Source of the DNA: Candidatus Koribacter versatilis Ellin345
GTDB lineage: Bacteria; Acidobacteriota; Terriglobia; Terriglobales; Acidobacteriaceae
Assembly (NCBI RefSeq): GCF_000014005.1
Contig: NC_008009.1
Location: 2,790,001-2,854,000 of the forward strand
DNA: 64,000 bases
Direction: 5' to 3'
The position numbers and the translations under genes were made by a program. The notes under the pieces were generated by a model. It ran no database searches. It saw nothing but the letters and a program-made list of their open reading frames with translations, and was not told the origin of the DNA. This document shows, piece by piece, positions 53,713 through 60,562 of the stretch; positions within the stretch are counted from its first letter, which is position 1, and each line of letters opens with the position of its first letter.

Positions 53713-54054
53713 CTATTCGTGATCCACAAAATCGTCTGGTGCGCTCACTTCGAGAGTCGGCATATTGCCCTGCCCGAAGACGCGTGCCTCGCCTTCCATG
53801 CTGTCGGGATCTACGCCGGCGAGTTCCATTTTGTGGCGTTGGATTTGACGCAGGCGCACGAGGATTTCGCGTTCCAATTCGACGTACTCGTCTTCCGTGA
53901 TCTCGCCACCCTCAAGCCTGATCTGCAGGTGCAGCAGCTCTTCTTTCAGCGGCGCATCGTTGGTCCACTCCTCTTCGGCAGTCTTGATCAAAGTTCGCAT
54001 GATGAACTTGAACCCCGACAACGGCGCGAAGAGGAGATCGTCTATCAGCAGCAT
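53713..54054 (-). CDS. gvpG: Gas vesicle protein GvpG
   Basis: 113 residues. MLLIDDLLFAPLSGFKFIMRTLIKTAEEE is the GvpG hydrophobic start, followed by LKEELLHLQIRLEGGEITEDEYVELEREILVRL, the family's helical core. GvpG is an assembly accessory that works with GvpF/L. The C-terminal tail (about 80-113) is acidic and not conserved. It begins 2 bases after the gvpF stop. Confidence 0.92.
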   Translation of the reverse strand: MLLIDDLLFAPLSGFKFIMRTLIKTAEEEWTNDAPLKEELLHLQIRLEGGEITEDEYVELEREILVRLRQIQRHKMELAGVDPDSMEGEARVFGQGNMPTLEVSAPDDFVDHE

Positions 54055-54056
54055 GG

Positions 54057-54995
54057 TTAGTTCGCAGTTCCCCGCTCAAGCTTCAGGCGGATGTTTACGA
54101 AGTTGTACGGCGGCCACGGGCCCGTGTACTTGAAGTTCAAGCGGTCGCCGAATTTCTTGGCGATGCGGTTGACTGCCGCGTCGAACTCGGCTTCGCGCTC
54201 ACGCTGAATGAGGAAGGCCGCGTTCATGATCATCTTGTCGCCGATGGGCTTGTTGTCGCGGCTGGCCACGCAGACTCCGCGGAGATCTTCGTAAATCTCG
54301 CGGACGTACTCAGTGGAGCGCTCCGATAGCGCCTTCTCGATCATGCGTCCCAGCTGCATTCTCGCGAGGTACGTACTTTGCAGGTGCTTCCGCGTAATTT
54401 CCTGGTGGAAGCGATGGATCTCTTCGTGCTCTTTCTTGAGCTCGTCGATGATGTGGTCGCGTTCCCACATGACTTTCAATCCGAACTCGACTTTTCCTTC
54501 CATCTGCTTCAAAACGTCTTTCAGCGATGGATAGATGGAGCGCAGCACTTCGCGGATGTCGTCGTCAGTGCGGAAAACGGTACCGAACGACATCGGGATG
54601 ATGGTGTGCTGCTTCATCACGGTTTCGATGACGTGCTCGTGCGCCAGCGCGTTCTCTCGGGTGGGGTCGAAGATGAACACAGGCGTTTTGCTGATGACCG
54701 CGGAGATGTCGCCGTGCGCCACGCTGTATACAAGCTCGCCGGTGCCGCCGATGCCCATTTTGCCGAAGCTCATTGCATCTTTGCTCTGGATGATGCCGTA
54801 CACGTAGCGGCCTTCCTGGCGGGAATCCACCAGGGTGAGGTTGGTCTGCGGCGCGGTGGCTGCCGATTGCCGCGGGCTTTGCACCGACACCGGCATGGTT
54901 TCTTCCCGGTGCGACTTCACCGGCGATTTCGCCTTCGCAGACTTTGCAGGCTTCGCCGGTGCTTTCTTAGCCGCCGTGCGCTTCACTGGACTCAT
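54057..54995 (-). CDS. gvpF: Gas vesicle protein GvpF/GvpL, copy 1
   Basis: 312 residues. A Lys/Ala/Pro-rich tail (1-40; VKRTAAKKAPAKPAKSAKAK) precedes the GvpF/L fold: RYVYGIIQ, ISAVISKTPV, HEHVIETVMKQHTIIPMSFGTVF and the C-terminal GPWPPYNFVNIRL. GvpF/L proteins bind GvpA during nucleation of the vesicle. The start is supported by AAGGA 7 bases upstream, although it lies 29 bases inside the preceding receiver gene. The basic extension is unusual for the family. Confidence 0.94.
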   Translation of the reverse strand: MSPVKRTAAKKAPAKPAKSAKAKSPVKSHREETMPVSVQSPRQSAATAPQTNLTLVDSRQEGRYVYGIIQSKDAMSFGKMGIGGTGELVYSVAHGDISAVISKTPVFIFDPTRENALAHEHVIETVMKQHTIIPMSFGTVFRTDDDIREVLRSIYPSLKDVLKQMEGKVEFGLKVMWERDHIIDELKKEHEEIHRFHQEITRKHLQSTYLARMQLGRMIEKALSERSTEYVREIYEDLRGVCVASRDNKPIGDKMIMNAAFLIQREREAEFDAAVNRIAKKFGDRLNFKYTGPWPPYNFVNIRLKLERGTAN

Positions 54996-55368
54996 GATTT
55001 TTCCTTAAGAGTTCCACAATTACTTGCAGGAGTTGCTGAATATCAATGGGCTTGAACAGCACCGGGATATGTTCTGCTTCCGCGCGCTCGTTGGCTTCCA
55101 CGCTGGCGTATCCGGTCAGCAGCACCGCCGATAGATCCGGATCCAGGTCTCGGCCGAACTGGATGACGTCGAAGCCGCTCTGCTGTTTTTCCAGCGACAG
55201 GTCGCATAGCAGCAGGTCCACGTTGCCCTTCTTCAACACCGTGCGCGCTTCTTCCGACGAGATAGCGGCGCTCACGGTGTAGCCCTGCTGTTGCAGGATG
55301 AGCCGGTAGGTCACGAGCACGTTGGGCTCATCGTCCACCACCAGGATGTGCGGCTTACTGTCCGTCAC
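54967..55368 (-). CDS. Stand-alone response regulator receiver protein
   Basis: 133 residues, a single CheY-like domain: acidic pair VVDDE, phosphoacceptor in LLLCDLSLE, Thr in VLLTGYAS and Lys in VLFKPIDI, all intact. There is no output domain, so it must act by protein contact or as a phosphorelay shuttle for the adjacent kinases. It lies 10 bases after the PAS kinase and overlaps gvpF by 29 bases, which ties signalling to vesicle assembly genes at the translation level. Confidence 0.92.
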   Translation of the reverse strand: MTDSKPHILVVDDEPNVLVTYRLILQQQGYTVSAAISSEEARTVLKKGNVDLLLCDLSLEKQQSGFDVIQFGRDLDPDLSAVLLTGYASVEANERAEAEHIPVLFKPIDIQQLLQVIVELLRKNHESSEAHGG

Positions 55369-55378
55369 GAAACCCTCA

Positions 55379-57484
55379 TTACGGCACCAACGGAAATTCC
55401 ATCCGGAAGACCGTGCCGTGGTCCACCTTGCTACGCACTTTCAACTTGCCACCGTGGTTCTCGATGATTCCCTTCACAATCCACAATCCGAGGCCGGTAC
55501 CGCGTTCGCCCTTCGTCGTGACGAATGGCTCGAACATCGTGGCGACCATGTTGGGCGGAATGCCGCAGCCACTGTCGGCGATGACGATTGAAATTACATC
55601 GCGTGTTCCGTTCTTCTTCACCCGGGTGCGGATGCGGAGCTTGCCGCCCTGCGCCATGCTGTCTTTGGCATTCACCACCAGGTTCGACAGCACCTGCCGG
55701 ATCTGGTCGGCGGAACCCATCACCGGCGGTAGGTCGCCCATATCTCTTTCCACGCGCACTCCGGCACGCTCAAGTTGGCGCGAAAATAACATCAAGGTAT
55801 CTTCGACAACGCTATTCACATCTACGTTGCCTACCTGCTCGGTATTCCGGTACAGGCCGAGCATTTGGCGGACAATTCGCGCTACGCGCTCGGTTTCAGT
55901 TTTCAGGATCTGGTACACGGGCTGCGAATCGTCGCGGATGGCGTCCTGCAGGAGGAAGATGCAGTTCTTGATCGCCTCCATCGGATTGTTGACTTCGTGC
56001 GCGATGGTGCCGGCCATGCGTCCGGCGACGGCGAATTTTTCCATCTCGAGCATGCGGCGCTCGAGCTTGAGCTGCTCGAGGCGGCGCACGGCGCTGAGGT
56101 CGCGGAGCACCGACACGGTGTACGCCACCATGCCGCGCTCGTCGTAAATTTTGCCGGAACGCGCGTCGTACTCGACTTCGGCTTCCGTACCCGGATTGAA
56201 CAGGTGCAAGGGCGCGCTCTCGCGATCGCTGAAGGAATACGTGAACGCCGCGATGTAGGCGTCGAGCTTGGCCTGGTTGCGCATGTGGACCGCGGTACGC
56301 GCGCCCTTGTCCTGTTCGCCGAACAACTCGGCTGCCAGGGGATCGAGCAGGACGATTTTGGCGTCCTTGTCGCACACCACGATCGGGTCGCCGACGTTTT
56401 CGATGATCAGGTTCAGGCGGTCGCGGTCCTGGCGCACGACTTCTTCCGCAGCGGTCAGCAATTCGTAGTTCTGGCGCAGCTCTTCGTCCGCGCGGCGCAG
56501 TTCGGTCACGTCGCGCATCACGGTGACCATGCCGGTGCGACGGCCGTCGGGGCCGTAGCTGGGCGCCGAGACCGCTTCGAAGAGCACTTCGTCGCCTTCG
56601 ATCGCGTCCACGAGGGTCATGTCGCGAGAGGAGTCAACCCCCGCCACCGCCATGGACGACAACGCCGCTGAGAACAACAGGTTGTTCAATTCCACGGCAC
56701 GGACGCGGCCTTCGCTGACGTCTTCCGGAAGCTTGAAGAACCGTTCTGCGGCTTTGTTCTGGGTAATCACGCGATGCTGCGCGTCGGTCAAGATGACCGG
56801 ATCCGCCATGCTTTCGAGCACCGTCTGCATCTGGCCGATAGTGGTCTCCATATCGGTCATGCGGTTGTAGTAGTGCTCGACCTTGAAGATCCGCGCCAGG
56901 TAGCGGTTCGCGAGCTCAATCAGCGCGCTGAGCTGGGCGAGGTCGCTGGGCTTGGCATTGGGCTTGAGTTCCACGGAAACGACCGCGGCATAGGCACGCA
57001 TGTCGCAGGTGGCGCAAACCTGGTCAGGAAGACTCAGGCGCTGCTTGCCGTTGAAGTTTGTTACAGCCAGACAGACCGGCGAACCGGACCGCTCTGCTTC
57101 CCAGCAGGCAACGCGGTTGCGATAAATGATCGGGTGAACGTACTGTCCGCCCGCAGACTTTGGTTTAGCCGGAATGAGTTCGGGTTGAAGCGTGTGGAGG
57201 ATACGGACAATAGGGTTCTCCATGGCGAAGAGCGTGCTGCGCTGCTTCTGGAGAGAGCCCCGGCTGCAGTTGAGCGAAGCGATGGGAGCGAGGGAGGAAG
57301 TCTCGAAATCCACGCGCGCGACGAACGCACTGCGGTGCCCGAGGGCGATGATCTCCTCGAGCAAGAGAGGAAAGATTTCCTCCGAGCGCTCCGCATTTAA
57401 AAGGCGCAGGCCTGCCTTACGTTCGCGTTCGGCCGGCTGTTGCGCTTCCGATCGCACTCGCATCTGTGGCGAAGCCATCCCCAC
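55379..57484 (-). CDS. Cytosolic PAS sensor histidine kinase in the gas-vesicle cluster
   Basis: About 700 residues. The N-terminal domain (about 20-220) is GAF-like and contains VCATCDMRAYA (a CxxC) and other Cys. Two PAS domains follow (about 225-345 and 360-455), then HisKA with GRMAGTIAHEVNNPMEAIKN (His about 483) and HATPase_c (NLVVNAKDSM, DSGCGIPP, GERGTGLGLWI). The GAF/PAS cysteines could make it redox- or ligand-responsive (inference). The start is GTG 57484 or ATG 57478, 21 bases after gvpA. Confidence 0.9.
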   Translation of the reverse strand: MGMASPQMRVRSEAQQPAERERKAGLRLLNAERSEEIFPLLLEEIIALGHRSAFVARVDFETSSLAPIASLNCSRGSLQKQRSTLFAMENPIVRILHTLQPELIPAKPKSAGGQYVHPIIYRNRVACWEAERSGSPVCLAVTNFNGKQRLSLPDQVCATCDMRAYAAVVSVELKPNAKPSDLAQLSALIELANRYLARIFKVEHYYNRMTDMETTIGQMQTVLESMADPVILTDAQHRVITQNKAAERFFKLPEDVSEGRVRAVELNNLLFSAALSSMAVAGVDSSRDMTLVDAIEGDEVLFEAVSAPSYGPDGRRTGMVTVMRDVTELRRADEELRQNYELLTAAEEVVRQDRDRLNLIIENVGDPIVVCDKDAKIVLLDPLAAELFGEQDKGARTAVHMRNQAKLDAYIAAFTYSFSDRESAPLHLFNPGTEAEVEYDARSGKIYDERGMVAYTVSVLRDLSAVRRLEQLKLERRMLEMEKFAVAGRMAGTIAHEVNNPMEAIKNCIFLLQDAIRDDSQPVYQILKTETERVARIVRQMLGLYRNTEQVGNVDVNSVVEDTLMLFSRQLERAGVRVERDMGDLPPVMGSADQIRQVLSNLVVNAKDSMAQGGKLRIRTRVKKNGTRDVISIVIADSGCGIPPNMVATMFEPFVTTKGERGTGLGLWIVKGIIENHGGKLKVRSKVDHGTVFRMEFPLVP

Positions 57485-57505
57485 GGACCCCCGACTGCCC
57501 CCCAG

Positions 57506-57802
57506 CTAGATGCGCCGCCGGCTTGGGCGCGCGGTACGACGCGTGGCGGGAGCTTCCACTACCACAGGTTCTTCGACCACTTCGGTCAGTTGCGGCCGTG
57601 AAACCAGGCCCGTCAATCCCACCGCATCGGCGTACTTCAGGTAGGTGTCGATGGAGGCGACGACGACGCGAGCTTCAACCGTGATCAGGTCAATGCCGAC
57701 GAGTGAGATGCGCACCCAGGCATCAATGACGATGCCCTTGTCGAGTACTCGGTCAAGTACGTCAATTAGGCTTGAGCCGCCCGATACTCTTTCAACCGCC
57801 AC
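57506..57802 (-). CDS. gvpA: Gas vesicle structural protein GvpA
   Basis: 98 residues. Residues 1-65 are nearly canonical Gvp[50 protein letters not shown]. GvpA forms the ribbed gas-permeable shell. The C-terminus carries an extension of about 25 residues ending in [11 protein letters not shown], which is basic and longer than in usual shells. The start is GTG with a perfect AGGAGG 6 bases upstream, the strongest ribosome site in the cluster, as expected for a structural protein. Confidence 0.95.
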   Translation of the reverse strand: MAVERVSGGSSLIDVLDRVLDKGIVIDAWVRISLVGIDLITVEARVVVASIDTYLKYADAVGLTGLVSRPQLTEVVEEPVVVEAPATRRTARPSRRRI

Positions 57803-57826
57803 AGGATCCTCCTGGAAATCCGTTCA

Positions 57827-58186
57827 CTACTTGCGCGCTTTGGTCGTGCCCTTCTTTGCTGTACTGCGAACTGCTGTACTGCGAACTGTCGTACTGCGAA
57901 CTTCGGCCCTGACGTCGCGACGAACCGCCCCAGGTACCGTGCCGGGCAATACCGATCTCGTGATCGGTTCCGGCATCGTCAGGTTCGGATCATGGCGCCA
58001 CCAGTTCAGCCCGATCTGTTCCGCTTTGTCCACGGAACAAACCAGGAGGCGGATGCGGATGGTCAACAACTCCACATTCGCCAGTGAGATTCGTACGTCA
58101 CCCGCGATCACCAACCCCTTGTCGAGGATGCGATCGAGAATGTCGAGCAGGTTTGCAGTGCCGGAGACTGTAGGTACACGTTCCAT
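57827..58186 (-). CDS. gvpJ: Gas vesicle protein GvpJ (GvpA family)
   Basis: 119 residues. The GvpA-like core ANLLDILDRILDKGLVIAGDVRISLANVELLTIRIRLLVCSVDKA is followed by IGLNWWRHDPNL, the feature separating GvpJ from GvpA. The tail contains a threefold VRSTxx repeat encoded by three 15-bp DNA units (57861-57905), then a Lys-rich end. GvpJ is a minor shell component, probably at the tips. It is the first gene after a candidate promoter. Confidence 0.92.
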   Translation of the reverse strand: MERVPTVSGTANLLDILDRILDKGLVIAGDVRISLANVELLTIRIRLLVCSVDKAEQIGLNWWRHDPNLTMPEPITRSVLPGTVPGAVRRDVRAEVRSTTVRSTAVRSTAKKGTTKARK

Positions 58187-58291
58187 TTTTGTCTTTTATT
58201 CAAGGACGCGAGCGGAGCAACACAGGCCCTGTGGCCTTAATCCGTACCTTTGCGACGTCGAGCTGATCGCGAAGTTGGAAATCGTTTTGGC

Positions 58292-58321
58292 ATCCTAACC
58301 CGCGTCAATCGCGGCTGTCAA
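58292..58321 (-). promoter_or_regulatory. Candidate promoter for gvpJ-gvpA, in the only large gap of the cluster
   Basis: On the minus strand, a perfect -35 TTGACA (58321-58316), an 18-base spacer and TAGGAT (58297-58292). It would give an untranslated leader of about 100 bases before gvpJ. The rest of the 325-base gap 58187-58511 holds a small palindrome CCACAGGGCCTGTG (about 58236-58249) and nothing else recognised. Confidence 0.45.
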
Positions 58322-58511
58322 ACAATCCAACTATCGCGCCAATTCACGACATCCCGATGCTCCGCACTGCTTCCTTTCTGGGTCGTGCGGGCTTTCGGGC
58401 ATGACCCAACGCACTGCTTAATGGGGGGAGGATACAAACAGTAAATCGTTCGATGCGAACCTGAGCTGCTGGTTTGCCTGCGATGAGAAATTTTTTTAGG
58501 GGAGTTGGCGA

Positions 58512-58874
58512 TTATTCGTCGAGCAGTTTCCCAAGGGGGCCAAGGTCGAGGTTCAGGTCCTTGGGCGTCAGCCCGAACTCCCCAGCAAGCTGGTGGACCT
58601 TCTGTTCCAGCTTCATCAAGGCCAGACCCATGTTCTCGACCTGTTCGTCGTTGAGGCTGCCGCCTTCCATACGTCGGATGGCCTGCCGCTCCAAAAGCCG
58701 CCGGATCAGCTCAATAAGCCCCAAAACCAGCTTTGCCAGCCCCTGTTCGACGGTTTCAGGGTTGCAATCAATGCGCTCGGTCGAGCCGCCGGCTACCGCG
58801 TTGAGCTGCCGCTTGAGGTCGGCGACGGCCTCGGCAATCTCCGCCGGGGTGACCTGGACAGGCTGGTCGCTCAT
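58512..58874 (-). CDS. gvpK: Gas vesicle protein GvpK
   Basis: 120 residues with the GvpK core RIDCNPETVEQGLAKLVLGLIELIRRLLERQAIRRM, GGSLNDEQVENMGLALMKLEQKV and LGPLGKLL. It is a soluble accessory protein required for vesicle formation in many species. Its start overlaps the upstream gvpF copy by 4 bases. It is the last gene before the promoter gap. Confidence 0.95.
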   Translation of the reverse strand: MSDQPVQVTPAEIAEAVADLKRQLNAVAGGSTERIDCNPETVEQGLAKLVLGLIELIRRLLERQAIRRMEGGSLNDEQVENMGLALMKLEQKVHQLAGEFGLTPKDLNLDLGPLGKLLDE

Positions 58875-59527
58875 CCTTCGCCCTCCTGGGTGGGAACGAA
58901 CTCGGTCGGCGGCCAGGGGCCAGTAAGACGCACTTCGAAGCCAGCCGGAATGGCGATCTGCCCGGCGGCGTTGCGGAATTCAGCGATCCGGCCCCGTTCC
59001 ACGAGGAGGTAAACCCTGGTTCCCTGCTGAGTGTCTTTAACGTGGTGATCGCGCAAGTAATCGTCCAGGCCTTGGACGAGCCGTGATACCGCTGCGGTGG
59101 TCCGTTCTTTCAGGGCCTTCCGCGCTTCGAGGTACTCCCTACCCGACTCCGGGTCGGGAGGGAGCTTGATTTTGCTGACGATCCGCACTTCGAACTGCAC
59201 CAGCCCTTCGCTCTGGCGCAATGCATCCGTGTACCAACTGGTCTTGTCTTCAAGATGAGTGCGTAGGTCGTCGATTGATTCGAGGATGGTAGGAAAACGG
59301 AATGGCAGCACCGTCCCTTCACGAAAGACCGCCGATACGAAGTGATGGAACTCGAGAGCGGCCTTGGTCACGTGTTCAGCACCGGAGAAGGTGTCTTCTT
59401 CTACCTCGGAGTACCAGGCGCGCAGGCCGAGGTCTTCCACTTCATAGACCATGCCCTGGCCAACGGCGGAAGTGGGAGCGTCCAGAAAGTGGTGGGCGAG
59501 CGAAACGCAATAGGCAAGGATCGGCAT
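58871..59527 (-). CDS. gvpL: Gas vesicle protein GvpF/GvpL, copy 2
   Basis: About 218 residues beginning MPILAYCVSLAHHF. It contains the helical middle FREGTVLPFRFPTILES and the C-terminal family signature LTGPWPPTEFVP. It lacks the Lys-rich tail of copies 1 and 3. The ATG at 59527 lies 5 bases after the stop of the preceding GvpA-family gene, so it is tightly coupled. The exact paralogue name (F or L) cannot be fixed from sequence alone. Confidence 0.9.
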   Translation of the reverse strand: MPILAYCVSLAHHFLDAPTSAVGQGMVYEVEDLGLRAWYSEVEEDTFSGAEHVTKAALEFHHFVSAVFREGTVLPFRFPTILESIDDLRTHLEDKTSWYTDALRQSEGLVQFEVRIVSKIKLPPDPESGREYLEARKALKERTTAAVSRLVQGLDDYLRDHHVKDTQQGTRVYLLVERGRIAEFRNAAGQIAIPAGFEVRLTGPWPPTEFVPTQEGEG

Positions 59528-59532
59528 TTGAT

Positions 59533-59790
59533 CTACCGGCCCTCGCATGGCCGGGCGACGGACTTCGGCTGCTGGAGCGATTTGTTTTCGTTCGATCGGC
59601 GTACCGTCTCGATGCCGGTCAGGATGACATTCAAGCCAAGGTAGATCAAGTCCACTCCCGCCAACGAAATAATGATAGTCCCGTGAATCACGACGCCCGA
59701 ATTGAGCACGTGGTCGAGGATCTCGAGCAGCGAGACCTCATCGCCACCTTCGCCGCCGAAGATCATTACCCCGGTATCGGACTCAGTCAT
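59533..59790 (-). CDS. Third GvpA-family protein (GvpM/GvpS-like)
   Basis: About 85 residues. VSLLEILDHVLNSGVVIHGTIIISLAGVDLIYLGLNVILTGIETV follows the GvpA helix-strand-strand-helix pattern, with the LAGVDLIYLGL text seen in minor paralogues (GvpM/GvpS group). The N-terminus has a Gly/Glu-rich lead and the C-terminus is short and basic. It is probably a minor shell or nucleation component. The ATG at 59790 overlaps the upstream gvpF copy by 8 bases. Confidence 0.85.
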   Translation of the reverse strand: MTESDTGVMIFGGEGGDEVSLLEILDHVLNSGVVIHGTIIISLAGVDLIYLGLNVILTGIETVRRSNENKSLQQPKSVARPCEGR

Positions 59791-60562
59791 GCTGCCCCAC
59801 AAACGAATACGGCGGCCAGGGGCCCGAACACTCTACGCGATAGTTGTTCGCGAGCTTGGCGGTGGACTTCTTTAACGCCGCCGCGAATTTCTTCTGCGCG
59901 GTGCGCTTCACGAGGAACGATCCGTGCCACACCAAGCTGGGCTGGCCCGCACTGGCTTTGCCTCCGGCAGCGGTGTCGGCACTGGCCTTGCTGAGAGCTT
60001 CCACGAACTCGGCCAAAGATGGATCTTCTTCCTTCTTACGGGGCATGACGGTCTGGGCTTTGCGCTTCAGGTAGTCGGTACCGCTGCTGGCTTCGATCAT
60101 TGCGGGAGCTTTTGGCGTCGCCGTGCGGAAGATCTTGATGCCCCACTCTTCGGCGCCGGCAATCTTCTTGAACACCGATTGGATGCTCTTCTTCTGGCCC
60201 GCGATATGCTCTTGCAACGATGCTTCGCTGAGGAAAACCGTGCCGAAGCGTGCCGGCAGAATTTCGACCTTCGACGCTAAATCGCCGACAGCGCGCTGAT
60301 GGCGGACGCCGATCGTGGCCAGCCACTCGAGGTTCTCCATGTTCTCAGCCAGACGGTCTGCGTATTCGCTGCGATCTACGCGGCTAATCCATGCGTCGAA
60401 GCCGCCCAATCGAATGGACTCGACGGCAGCGTTGCCGTCCACGGCCTCGGCGCGAATGTCGACGGACTTCTTCGCGGGCAGCGAAATGCCGTAGAGATAG
60501 AGCGCTCCCGCCGGTTGCTTCGCTGTCTTCTTCGCTGACTTCTTCTTTATTGCAGTCGCCAT
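59783..60562 (-). CDS. gvpF: Gas vesicle protein GvpF/GvpL, copy 3
   Basis: About 259 residues. A Lys-rich lead (ATAIKKKSAKKTAKQPAG) precedes LYLYGISL, the GvpF core (ISRVDRSEYAD, HQRAVGDLASKVEILPARFGTVFLSE) and the end CSGPWPPYSFVGQ. An Ala/Lys-rich segment of about 60 residues (about 190-240) interrupts the usual fold. The ATG at 60562 overlaps the ATPase gene by 16 bases. The three GvpF/L paralogues in one cluster probably divide labour in chaperoning the three GvpA-type proteins (inference). Confidence 0.9.
   Translation of the reverse strand: MATAIKKKSAKKTAKQPAGALYLYGISLPAKKSVDIRAEAVDGNAAVESIRLGGFDAWISRVDRSEYADRLAENMENLEWLATIGVRHQRAVGDLASKVEILPARFGTVFLSEASLQEHIAGQKKSIQSVFKKIAGAEEWGIKIFRTATPKAPAMIEASSGTDYLKRKAQTVMPRKKEEDPSLAEFVEALSKASADTAAGGKASAGQPSLVWHGSFLVKRTAQKKFAAALKKSTAKLANNYRVECSGPWPPYSFVGQHD

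Noticed and set aside
58326-58341. Sigma-54-like TGGCGC-N5-TTGGA on the minus strand upstream of gvpJ
   Set aside because: The near-invariant GC of the -12 element is GG here, and no sigma-54 activator gene is in the cluster; the TTGACA/TAGGAT pair nearby is a simpler promoter.
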